Shown here: positions 7,598 through 14,024 of the stretch, piece after piece
How positions within the stretch are numbered: the first letter of the stretch is position 1
Layout of the letters: each line of letters opens with the position of its first letter
NCBI GenBank assembly: GCA_937915065.1
Contig: CALDMR010000054.1
Location: forward strand, 1-28,334
Length of the DNA stretch: 28,334 bases
Direction: 5' to 3'
Source: an uncultured Clostridia bacterium
Lineage (GTDB): Bacteria > Bacillota > Clostridia > Oscillospirales > Oscillospiraceae
Program-made: the position numbers and the translations under genes
Notes under the pieces: generated by a model
Databases searched by the model: none
What the model saw: only the letters and a program-made list of their open reading frames with translations
What the model was told of the DNA's origin: nothing

Positions 7598-8002
7598 CTA
7601 TTCCCGAATAAAACTATCCAAATCAAAAGCACGCAGCTCTCTCTCCAACACCTGTTGAAGCTGCGCCAATTTCCGGTGGGCTCGGCAATCACTGCCATGG
7701 CACTCCTTCCAAGCACATTCATAATCCGGCTGCATACAGGCACTGACCCGTGGTCCTTCCTCCAGCAAAGCAATCAGATCGTACAGCGAAACCTGTTTCA
7801 AATCTGCAATCAACTGGCAGCCTCCCTCCACCCCGCGGGTGTTCTGTACCAGGCCGCCCAAAGCCAGCTTTTTAATAATCTTGTATGCAAACTGCTGCGG
7901 AACCTGTTCTGCTTCACACAGTGTTTTCATTGTGTGGCGCTGCCCGTCGGTCAGCCCCCGTAATATGCGCAAGGCGTAATCTGTTTCTCGTGTGATTAAC
8001 AA
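7598..8002 (-). CDS. Rrf2-family transcriptional regulator, probable Fe-S or redox sensor
   Basis: Winged-helix regulator of 134 residues, starting with the typical Rrf2 N-terminus LITRETDYALRILRGL. The start is a TTG at 8002, placed five bases after AGGAGGAA; the frame is open further upstream but only this start gives the family N-terminus and an SD. The recognition region is QVPQQFAYKIIKKL and the wing is GVEGGCQL. Four Cys lie in the sensor loop: Cys89, 96, 101 and 106. IscR and NsrR use three Cys there to bind an Fe-S cluster, so cluster binding is plausible though the spacing differs. It is encoded directly upstream of the fusion and flavodiiron genes in the same direction, so control of that module by O2, NO or iron-sulfur status is inferred. 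Confidence 0.9.
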   Translation of the reverse strand: MLITRETDYALRILRGLTDGQRHTMKTLCEAEQVPQQFAYKIIKKLALGGLVQNTRGVEGGCQLIADLKQVSLYDLIALLEEGPRVSACMQPDYECAWKECHGSDCRAHRKLAQLQQVLERELRAFDLDSFIRE

Positions 8003-8031
8003 CGGGGTTCCTCCTCTTTTGATTTGACCAC

Positions 8032-8060
8032 ATTTTACCATTGTGGATAAATTAAGTCAA
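8032..8060 (-). promoter_or_regulatory. Sigma-A-type promoter of the Rrf2 gene with an embedded inverted repeat
   Basis: Minus-strand TTGACT (8055-8060) is followed after 17 bases by TAAAAT (8032-8037). CCACA and TGTGG arms flank the -10 box and form a possible operator for autorepression. Confidence 0.7.
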
Positions 8061-8106
8061 CTATAAAAAGCGTTCTTTTTAAGAATTGGCCCTTTATACA
8101 AACAAG

Positions 8107-8146
8107 CGCCCCCCATTTTGGATGAAATTTCCAAAACAGGGGGGCG
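8107..8146 (-). terminator. Terminator of the TetM-like/NYN gene
   Basis: CGCCCCCC (8107-8114) pairs with GGGGGGCG (8139-8146), and an inner TTTTGGA/TCCAAAA stem extends it. CTTGTTTG follows on the minus strand. A second small hairpin (8152-8164) followed by six T on the plus strand lies between it and the stop codon; it would only act on plus-strand transcripts. Confidence 0.7.
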
Positions 8147-8171
8147 TTACGCCGCAGACTGCGGTTTTTTG

Positions 8172-10745
8172 TCATCTATTCTGTTGTTTGAGAAAGGCGG
8201 AAATGCGCTCCTGCACCTGCTCCACTTCCCATTTCAATTCCCGCGCCGACAGGCGCTGTGCTCCGTGGCCCAGCACGATGAGCTGCTCCAGACCATCGCC
8301 GGTGGCCACCTTCACCCGGTGATCTTTTCCCAGTTCATAGGACAGCTTTTCAATATAGGCATCCGCTGTTTCCCCTTCCCGGGTGTACACGATCTCCACA
8401 CCCGCTTCCTTGTCGCAGCTGCCGGGGCCGCCTTTCACCCGATAGGCGTCAAACACCAGGATCACCCGGCACTGGCGCATGCCTTGATAATTGCACAAAA
8501 TGCGGATCAGATCGGCCCGGGCAGCATCAAAATTCTCCGCGGCGGCGGCCTTCAGCTCCTCCCAGGAAAAGATAATATTGTACCCGTCCACCACCAGCAC
8601 ATCGTCCTTCTGCACATATGCCAAATCGTCCAGCCCGGGCCGGTCCGTCACATTCCGGCTCTGGGCCAGGGCGTCCATGCCCCGGTTTTTCACCGGCCCA
8701 TAGGTCCGTTCAAAAATTGCCAGCAGCTCCCGGTCGCCTTCGATCCCGCCAGATGCCGGACGCACCGGCGCGCGCGCCTCCCCCCGGCTGCGGAGCATCC
8801 CGGAATCGCAATGCGCGTGCTCCGCCACTTCCCGCCAGGGGATCACGCGGCCCGCACCGTGGGTGCAGAACACCGAGTCCGCCGGGTTGAGCGTATCCCG
8901 CTCTGCGTCATAACCAAGGGCGGCCACCACCTCTTCCTCATTGTGGCAGGGCTCGTATCCTTTCAGCGTGCAGAACAGATGGCCCCGCCCCTTGGTATAA
9001 GCCGCCACTTCGGTCCAGTATCCCCGCACCGCCGCCACGCTGACGCTGCCCGACAAAACAGCCCCATCACCGGCCAGTTCCGGCGGCTCAAAGGAGCCGC
9101 CCATGCGCTGGATATCGTTCATGGCCCGGCCCACATTTTCCTGGGGCACCTCCAGTCTGAACTCATACCAGGGCTCCAGCAGTCTGCTCCGGGCCTGCAT
9201 CAGGCCCTGGCGCACAGCCCGGTAAGTGGCCTGCCGAAAATCGCCGCCCTCGGTATGCTTCAGATGGGCGCGGCCCGTCAGCAGCGTATATTTCACATCT
9301 GTAACCGCGCTGCCCGTCAGCACTCCTGCGTGCTGCTTCTCCATCAGATGGGTCAAAATAAGGCGCTGCCAGTTCAGATCCAGGGTATCCGTATCGCAAA
9401 CGCTGGCATATTGCACACCGCTGCCCCGGGGCAGCGGTTCGATGAGCAGATGAACCTCCGCATAATGCCGCAGGGGTTCAAAATGGCCGATTCCGATGAC
9501 GGGGGCCTCCACCGTTTCCCTGTACACGATATTGCCTGCATCAAACTCCACCGAAACACCAAACCGTTCGGCGATCACTTCCCGCAAAACCTCCAGCTGC
9601 ACCTCGCCCATAAGCTGCAAATGGATCTCCCCCAGGGATTCTTTCCACAGCACCCGGAGCGCAGGATCTTCCTCCTCCAAAATCCGCAGCTTTTGCAGCA
9701 TGGTATGGGCGTCGCATCCCTCCGGCAGCAGCAGCCGGTAATTCAGCACCGGCTCCAAAAAAGGCGCCTCAGAGTCTTTCTCCGCCCCCAGCCCCTGGCC
9801 GGGCCGCGTAGAAGTCAGCCCCGTCACCGCGCAGACCGTGCCCGCCGCGGCCTGATCCACCGCGCGGAATTTTGCGCCGGAATCAATGCGGATCTGATTC
9901 ACTTTTTCCTGCCAACTGCCGTCTGCGGCGGACAAAATATCCTTCACATGCAGCGTACCCCCGGTGACTTTCAGATAGGTCAGCCGGTTGCCCTGCCCGT
10001 CCCGCGCAATTTTGAACACCTTGGCGCCAAACTCCGCCCCATAAACCGGCCCACGGGCGTAGCGCCGCAGCAGTTCCAGCAGTTCTTCCACGCCGGAAAG
10101 CTGCAATGCCGAACCAAAGCACACCGGCGTCAGCCCCTCGCTTTGGATCGCAGCGGCCACATCTTCCTCAGTGATTGCACCGCCGTTGAGATACCGTTCC
10201 AGCAGCGCCTCATCCGTCATGGCGGCAGTTTCGGCAATGGTCTCCGCCGGCCCGCCGAAATCCACGCAGCTGTCACCGAAACGCCGGCGCAGCTGATCCA
10301 AAATCCCCTGCCGGTCCGCGCCGGGCAAGTCCATCTTATTGACAAAAATAAACGTGGGGATGTGGTGGCGGCGCAGCAGATGCCACAGCGTCATCGTGTG
10401 CCCCTGCACGCCGTCGGTGCCGCTGATCACCAGGATCGCCGCATCCAGCACCTGCAGCGTGCGCTCCATTTCCGCCGAAAAATCCACATGCCCCGGCGTA
10501 TCCAGCAGCGTTACTTCCAAATCCCCCAAAGAGAACACCGCTTGCTTTGAAAAAATAGTGATCCCCCGCCTGCGCTCCATAGCAAAGGTATCCAAAAAGG
10601 CGTTTTGATGGTCGACCCGCCCCAAAGTGCGCACTGCGCCAGTTAAATACAGCAGCCCTTCGGACAATGTCGTTTTTCCCGCGTCCACATGGGCCAACAG
10701 ACCCAGACAAATATGCTTTCGGCCCGTTGTCTCCTGAGTCCCCAT
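8172..10745 (-). CDS. TetM-like ribosomal GTPase fused to a YacP/Rae1-type NYN ribonuclease domain
   Basis: Predicted product of 857 residues. The N-terminal part is an EF-G-like translational GTPase of the ribosomal-protection family: G1 AHVDAGKTT (18-26), G2 RGIT (60-63), G3 DTPGH (82-86), G4 NKMD (136-139), then EF-G-like domains to about residue 640. The C-terminal 144 residues (about 714-857) match the NYN/PIN-like YacP domain: VVDGYN (Asp720), VFDAY (Asp766), ETADAYIE (Asp795), ATGDGLEQ (Asp817) and SARELKWEVE. YacP of B. subtilis (Rae1) is an endoribonuclease that cuts mRNA in the ribosomal A site. TetM-type proteins bind the same site. The tip of domain IV reads TGRAHLKHTEGGDF, without the YSPVS loop TetM uses against tetracycline, so classical resistance is doubtful. 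Start: ATG at 10745 with AAAGGAGG; the open frame to 10982 crosses the promoter. Confidence 0.92.
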   Translation of the reverse strand: MGTQETTGRKHICLGLLAHVDAGKTTLSEGLLYLTGAVRTLGRVDHQNAFLDTFAMERRRGITIFSKQAVFSLGDLEVTLLDTPGHVDFSAEMERTLQVLDAAILVISGTDGVQGHTMTLWHLLRRHHIPTFIFVNKMDLPGADRQGILDQLRRRFGDSCVDFGGPAETIAETAAMTDEALLERYLNGGAITEEDVAAAIQSEGLTPVCFGSALQLSGVEELLELLRRYARGPVYGAEFGAKVFKIARDGQGNRLTYLKVTGGTLHVKDILSAADGSWQEKVNQIRIDSGAKFRAVDQAAAGTVCAVTGLTSTRPGQGLGAEKDSEAPFLEPVLNYRLLLPEGCDAHTMLQKLRILEEEDPALRVLWKESLGEIHLQLMGEVQLEVLREVIAERFGVSVEFDAGNIVYRETVEAPVIGIGHFEPLRHYAEVHLLIEPLPRGSGVQYASVCDTDTLDLNWQRLILTHLMEKQHAGVLTGSAVTDVKYTLLTGRAHLKHTEGGDFRQATYRAVRQGLMQARSRLLEPWYEFRLEVPQENVGRAMNDIQRMGGSFEPPELAGDGAVLSGSVSVAAVRGYWTEVAAYTKGRGHLFCTLKGYEPCHNEEEVVAALGYDAERDTLNPADSVFCTHGAGRVIPWREVAEHAHCDSGMLRSRGEARAPVRPASGGIEGDRELLAIFERTYGPVKNRGMDALAQSRNVTDRPGLDDLAYVQKDDVLVVDGYNIIFSWEELKAAAAENFDAARADLIRILCNYQGMRQCRVILVFDAYRVKGGPGSCDKEAGVEIVYTREGETADAYIEKLSYELGKDHRVKVATGDGLEQLIVLGHGAQRLSARELKWEVEQVQERISAFLKQQNR

Positions 10746-10781
10746 ATAAAACCGCCTCCTTTTGCGACTGTATGATGCTGC

Positions 10782-10810
10782 ATTATACCACAAATGAACG
10801 CATTGGTCGA
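10782..10810 (-). promoter_or_regulatory. Promoter of the TetM-like/NYN gene
   Basis: Minus-strand TCGACC (10805-10810), 17-base spacer, then a perfect TATAAT (10782-10787). The leader is about 30 bases, too short for the attenuator leader peptide that precedes tetM genes. Confidence 0.65.
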
Positions 10811-10932
10811 GATGCTGCACCGGATCCAGCCGGAACTTTTGCCATCGCGCAGCCATACCGCCTCCTTCTGATGCTGCGCTTTCACAGACGGTGCGCCACG
10901 GAAAAAACAGGACGGACTGCGCAGGATTAAAA

Positions 10933-10961
10933 TTGAATTCTTCCGTTTTGTATGCTACAAT
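10933..10961 (+). promoter_or_regulatory. Promoter of the three-gene unknown operon
   Basis: TTGAAT at 10933-10938, 17-base spacer, TACAAT at 10956-10961. The first gene starts at 11027. Confidence 0.55.
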
Positions 10962-11026
10962 CTGACAAAACAAAGCGCACAAACAGTAAGTTGCATGAAT
11001 TCAGCCGCTTTGATAAGAGGTGTATC

Positions 11027-11422
11027 ATGAGCCGCAAATCCAAACGCAGGGCGCACGCTAAAAGGCGCCAAAAAGTTCGGGAAACCGCACCGCAAGAGCC
11101 CCAGGACTCCTCATGGGGTGCGGCTGTTCTGTCATTTTTCAAGGAATTTTTCTGCAATTTTTCCGGGCCGGGACATCTTTATTATGACGAAAACTTAACG
11201 GATGCAGGAAAGCAAAAAAAGAGTCTCCTTTGGGGCGTGGTAATGCTCCTCCTTGCCGCAGCAATAGCTTTGCTTCCCTTCAAGGCCTGGCATATGGTCG
11301 ATCCGGACATCTTAGCAGCCAAGATATTGATTGTCGCCGTCTGTGAGTGTTTCGCCATTTTTATGGGAGGCTGCGGCATCGCAAACTTAAAAGACGCTTT
11401 AACAAAACATCCTGATGACTAA
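11027..11422 (+). CDS. Small membrane protein of unknown function, operon gene 1
   Basis: Predicted product of 131 residues. The N-terminus is strongly basic (MSRKSKRRAHAKRRQK), then a hydrophilic stretch and two hydrophobic segments at about residues 69-90 (SLLWGVVMLLLAAAIALL) and 98-122 (DILAAKILIVAVCECFAIFM). With an SD of AGAGGTG the ATG at 11027 is chosen; the frame is open upstream to 10952 but lacks an SD and overlaps the -10 box. No known family was recognised. The stop lies eight bases inside an alternative start of the next gene, so the three genes 11027-12196 form one unit. Confidence 0.7.
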   Translation: MSRKSKRRAHAKRRQKVRETAPQEPQDSSWGAAVLSFFKEFFCNFSGPGHLYYDENLTDAGKQKKSLLWGVVMLLLAAAIALLPFKAWHMVDPDILAAKILIVAVCECFAIFMGGCGIANLKDALTKHPDD

Positions 11423-11444
11423 GGCAAGGAGAGAGCCATACGAT

Positions 11445-11822
11445 ATGATTATTTTGGGATTGTTTATCATGGCAGCTTCATTGTTTCCTTTATACTTGAA
11501 ATACAGGGTCGTTTTGACCGGAGAGCGATGCAAAGGACAGATCATAGGTATTGCAGAACAGCGGTGCGGCTATGCTGTGGGCGGCGCCGCCGTTAAGAAG
11601 CGCGCCTATGTCGTAAAGATCGGGCGAAAACAGTACCATACCGCCCATGGCTGCCTGTTTATGCCCCTGGGCCGAAAACAGATCGGAAAAGAAATCTGGG
11701 TATTCCGGAACGAAAAATATGGGCGCGAAGTATTCAAATGCCGGGACATCCGCATCGAAGTCCTTTCCCTGATTCTCTTTGCAGCCGCGGTGCTTTGCTT
11801 TTCGCTGGGAGGCGCAATATGA
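11445..11822 (+). CDS. DUF3592-like two-segment membrane protein, operon gene 2
   Basis: Predicted product of 125 residues (135 if the ATG at 11415 is used, which overlaps gene 1 but has no SD; AAGGAGAG precedes the ATG at 11445, somewhat far). A hydrophobic segment at the N-terminus (MIILGLFIMAASLFPLYL) and one at the C-terminus (VLSLILFAAAVLCFSLGG) enclose a small beta-rich domain with the pattern C-x-G-x-I-x-G-I ... Y-x-V-x-I ... IGKEIWVFRN. That pattern resembles DUF3592 proteins; this is pattern recognition, not a search result. The stop overlaps the next start in an ATGA arrangement. Confidence 0.65.
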   Translation: MIILGLFIMAASLFPLYLKYRVVLTGERCKGQIIGIAEQRCGYAVGGAAVKKRAYVVKIGRKQYHTAHGCLFMPLGRKQIGKEIWVFRNEKYGREVFKCRDIRIEVLSLILFAAAVLCFSLGGAI

Positions 11823-12196
11823 CATTTTATGAACAAATGGTACCCGCACTTTCCGCGCTGCTGGAAAAAGGCGAAACATTAAAAGCGCCAATCTACGGCA
11901 CACTATTACAAAAACGGAACTACACCTTTGGCTATTTCGGTTTGACCGAACATGCGCTGCTGGTATCCCTGCTGCAAGGCGATTCAAAAGAAATAAAGGG
12001 GCATGGCCGCATACCGTTCAGCAGCATCCAGCAGGCAAAAGTCCGGAAAAGCCTGATCCCGCTTCAATATCTGATTCGTCTCGATCTGACCGATGGAGGT
12101 ATGATCAAATTCCGCGCCTCTCAAAAAGTCTACGGATTTGCCACGCAAAAAGAAAACTTGGACATTTTCTTGGGCAACATCAAAACCTGCATATAA
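11819..12196 (+). CDS. PH-like-domain protein of unknown function, operon gene 3
   Basis: Predicted soluble product of 125 residues. The start overlaps the previous stop by four bases, with GGGAGG upstream. The segment FGYFGLTEHALLVSLL, followed by RIPFSSIQQAKVRKS, LIRLDLTDGGMIKFRAS and a terminal helix ENLDIFLGN, has the strand-strand-helix order of bacterial PH-like domains. This is a fold-level guess. No signal peptide or membrane segment is seen. No clear terminator follows. The three genes together may form a small envelope-associated complex; their function is unknown. Confidence 0.65.
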   Translation: MTFYEQMVPALSALLEKGETLKAPIYGTLLQKRNYTFGYFGLTEHALLVSLLQGDSKEIKGHGRIPFSSIQQAKVRKSLIPLQYLIRLDLTDGGMIKFRASQKVYGFATQKENLDIFLGNIKTCI

Positions 12197-12677
12197 ATAA
12201 GGCCCCCAACAAAAGAACTGTCTCTTGAATTTCTGCAACCTTTTCAGAAATATTTCTTTAGTCTTGTATAATATAAACAAAATGATAAAATGATTTATAA
12301 TAAGTTGTTGATTTAATGTATCCCAGAGAATTTACATATGGATATGATAAAAACGTCTTCTAATGTTCAAGCAGCATTCTTTATCCGTCCTATATCTCCG
12401 GGCTTGCCACATTGGTAAATTCCGCAACTCCCGTAATCACCACATTGTTCATACCGCTAGGGCAATGGATCATAAGCATGTCTCCGCCCCGGCCTATGAC
12501 ATAGCCCTAAGCGCTGCAAAACACCCAATCCACAAAACCGCATAAAATAAATTTAATTTTGCAAATTGTGTCTAAAAACAAAACATCCAGCGTTCCGGTG
12601 TGCAAAAAGTGCAGAACAGGAATCCGTTATCGGTTCTATCGCACCTATGATTCTTGTCCCGAAAGGCGGTGATAATA
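12197..12677. other. AT-rich intergenic region with a possible coding remnant
   Basis: About 480 bases without a convincing gene. The left half is AT-rich with a TATAAT-like box near 12268-12275. On the minus strand, 12390-12506 is open for 38 codons and reads VIGRGGDMLMIHCPSG, then MNNVVITGVAEFTN, and ends in TAG; a TAG also lies directly upstream and there is no SD. It looks like a piece of a decayed gene whose family I cannot name. AAAGGCGGTGAT at 12662-12673 is the SD of the following lipoprotein gene. Confidence 0.4.
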
Positions 12678-13259
12678 ATGTTTCGTAAAGTTATAATATT
12701 TGCAGTATCTCTGCTGTTGATTTTATCCATGCCGGGCTGTACTACCCAAGAGCAAGAAGATCCTGAGTATCTTTCAGAAAGATTATTTTCAGCAGATTTT
12801 GATAGGAACTATCAGATATTAGTCACTATCACGAAAGATGTTGCAGGCCTGACAGAAAGCAGTGATCCTAAAGTTGAGGGAGCAGTTTCCTTTGTTCGTG
12901 ATGAGCTCTTCTATTCCACTTATCCATATCACATAGCAAGCATTACAACATACAATGGCGGAGATACATCATTTATTCCAGAATCAGTATGCGAAAGCGT
13001 AGATTATTATTACCAAACATACCAACAATACTTTAAATCTTTAGACACCTATTTACAAAGCAACGAAGGAATCTCAGAAAACGTCAAGGCAAAAATTCAA
13101 CAACTAGATGATTTTTTACCAACCGAATTGCATACGCTTGTTAAACGAAACCTATTCAAATTAGAAGCGTTCGAAGAAGTAGAGGTAAATGAGTGGTTGC
13201 AAACAATCGCAGATAAAATGCTCGCTGTTGTGGATGCGATTGAACTGGAGTTATCTTAA
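12678..13259 (+). CDS. Putative lipoprotein of unknown function
   Basis: Predicted product of 193 residues. A lipoprotein signal peptide is clear: basic MFRK, a hydrophobic core (VIIFAVSLLLILS) and the lipobox MPGC with Cys21 as the lipidation site. The mature part is acidic, mainly helical and rich in Tyr, Gln and Glu, with no enzyme motif. The ATG at 12678 follows AAAGGCGGTGAT; an upstream in-frame start at 12654 would spoil the signal peptide. The gene is markedly richer in A and T than its neighbours (codons such as AAA, ATA, TTA, AGA are frequent), which suggests recent acquisition. It has no obvious operon partner. It might be anchored to the outer face of the membrane; function unknown. 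Confidence 0.8.
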   Translation: MFRKVIIFAVSLLLILSMPGCTTQEQEDPEYLSERLFSADFDRNYQILVTITKDVAGLTESSDPKVEGAVSFVRDELFYSTYPYHIASITTYNGGDTSFIPESVCESVDYYYQTYQQYFKSLDTYLQSNEGISENVKAKIQQLDDFLPTELHTLVKRNLFKLEAFEEVEVNEWLQTIADKMLAVVDAIELELS

Positions 13260-13374
13260 TATGTTGCTGCTGCCTTGATACCATCATTGCACATTATTGT
13301 ATACAATGTACGCACAACGGAATCATTTTTTAGATGGGAGTTAGAACCACCCATAAAACGGATGTCCTGCACCG

Positions 13375-13478
13375 GCCCTATAAGGGGCTAATATTGGCCG
13401 CGCCCCAAGACGCGGTGAAACGACCTGCTGTCCGCATACTCTTACGAGCAGCCCCACTAAGTGGGGCTGCTTTTATTT
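13375..13478 (+). ncRNA. Candidate structured small RNA ending in an intrinsic terminator
   Basis: Successive hairpins: GCCC/GGGC (13375-13388), CCGCG/CGCGG (13398-13415), CTGCT/AGCAG (13425-13451), and the terminator GCAGCCCCAC/GTGGGGCTGC (13448-13470) followed by TTTTATTT. The third stem shares GCAG with the terminator stem, so the two exclude each other. No convincing promoter or coding frame was found and no Rfam family was recognised. It could also be only the terminator of the lipoprotein transcript. Confidence 0.35.
13448..13478 (+). terminator. Intrinsic terminator
   Basis: Perfect 10-bp GC-rich stem (GCAGCCCCAC/GTGGGGCTGC) with a TAA loop followed by TTTTATTTG. It ends either the lipoprotein transcript or the candidate small RNA. 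Confidence 0.88.
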
Positions 13479-13610
13479 GCTCTTGTTAACCGGCTCATCC
13501 GCAAACGGGCCATAGTACTTCTTTTTCTTTAACAACATTGATATCCCCCTCGTCTTTTGAGATGCGGTCGGCCAACCACTCTCATTCTATCGAGGGAGTT
13601 TTATCTTTTT
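13473..13610 (-). pseudogene. Possible decayed gene fragment
   Basis: On the minus strand one frame reads DKTPSIE, a TGA (13582-13584), then EWLADRISKDEGDINVVKE and a stop at 13495. A shifted frame continues with KKYYGPFADEPVNKSK to a TAA at 13473. The latter also forms a 21-codon frame from an ATG at 13538 with AGGGGGAT upstream. The protein-like text, broken by a stop and a frame change, suggests a remnant; its family is not recognised. A tiny genuine gene at 13473-13538 is the alternative. Confidence 0.3.
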
Positions 13611-13771
13611 TACGCAGATAGCCGCCGGATCGCTTTCCTGCCCCCGTTGATCTGACAGCAAAACCATGAAAAACAGGTAAAATTTGAAGCACATAACTGA
13701 TCCCGGCAATGCACAAAATAGGCTTGCGATACCCAATCAATTCTTTTGAAATGAGAAGGAGAAACAAAGCC

Positions 13772-13975
13772 ATGTCTAAGTCCAAGTCTACCAATAAGAT
13801 CAATATCCCCGAGGCCCGTGCCGCCATGGATAAGTTCAAGATGGAAGCCGCTTCCGAAGTCGGCGTGGATCTGAAGGAAGGCTACAACGGCCACCTGACT
13901 TCCCGCGAAGCCGGTTCTGTGGGCGGCCAGATGGTCAAGAAGATGATCGAGGACTACGAGCAGAAAATTAAGTAA
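13772..13975 (+). CDS. Alpha/beta-type small acid-soluble spore protein (SASP)
   Basis: DNA-binding spore protein of 67 residues that coats and protects forespore DNA and is degraded on germination. The family signature is present: a germination protease site within KMEAASEVGV (about residues 24-33), the GYNGHLTSREAGSVGGQM stretch and the conserved MVKKMIEDYEQ helix. The ATG follows AAGGAG. Expected expression is in the forespore under sigma-G; only a weak matching promoter was seen. It stands alone and is followed by a strong terminator. Confidence is high because the whole family length and both conserved blocks are present. Confidence 0.95.
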   Translation: MSKSKSTNKINIPEARAAMDKFKMEAASEVGVDLKEGYNGHLTSREAGSVGGQMVKKMIEDYEQKIK

Positions 13976-14024
13976 GAAAGGCCTTTACAGGCGGCTGTCT
14001 GCGAAGAAATCCGCAGCAGAAACG

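Larger units (their letters stand above)
13260..13771. other. Intergenic region with hairpin cluster and decayed coding traces
   Basis: About 510 bases between the lipoprotein and SASP genes. It holds a 12-base palindrome ATTGTATACAAT (13296-13307), a cluster of hairpins with a terminator (13375-13478, listed separately), and minus-strand open stretches that look like a broken gene (13473-13839). A weak sigma-G-like promoter for the SASP gene may be present at about 13692-13723 (ACATAA, 17 bases, CAAAATA). Confidence 0.5.

Noticed and set aside
8118..10550. Very long plus-strand open frame (810 codons) opposite the TetM-like/NYN gene
   Set aside because: It is antisense to a gene with complete family motifs; its text is rich in His, Arg, Gln and Pro, typical of the complement of GC-rich coding sequence, and it has no SD.
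8172..10745. Classical tetracycline-resistance gene
   Set aside because: The GTPase belongs to the superfamily, but the drug-displacing loop is not conserved, there is no tetM-type leader peptide, and there is an extra NYN domain; resistance cannot be claimed.
10746..10982. N-terminal extension of the TetM-like/NYN protein
   Set aside because: The extra 79 codons cross the -35/-10 promoter and the SD; homologous GTPases start near the P-loop.
12363..12545. Plus-strand 60-codon frame in the AT-rich gap
   Set aside because: No SD, His/Ala-rich text without protein-like pattern.
13256..13354. Minus-strand 32-codon frame starting ATG at 13354 and ending opposite the lipoprotein stop
   Set aside because: Only a poor AGGA upstream, no terminator, and no similarity that I can recognise; could be chance.
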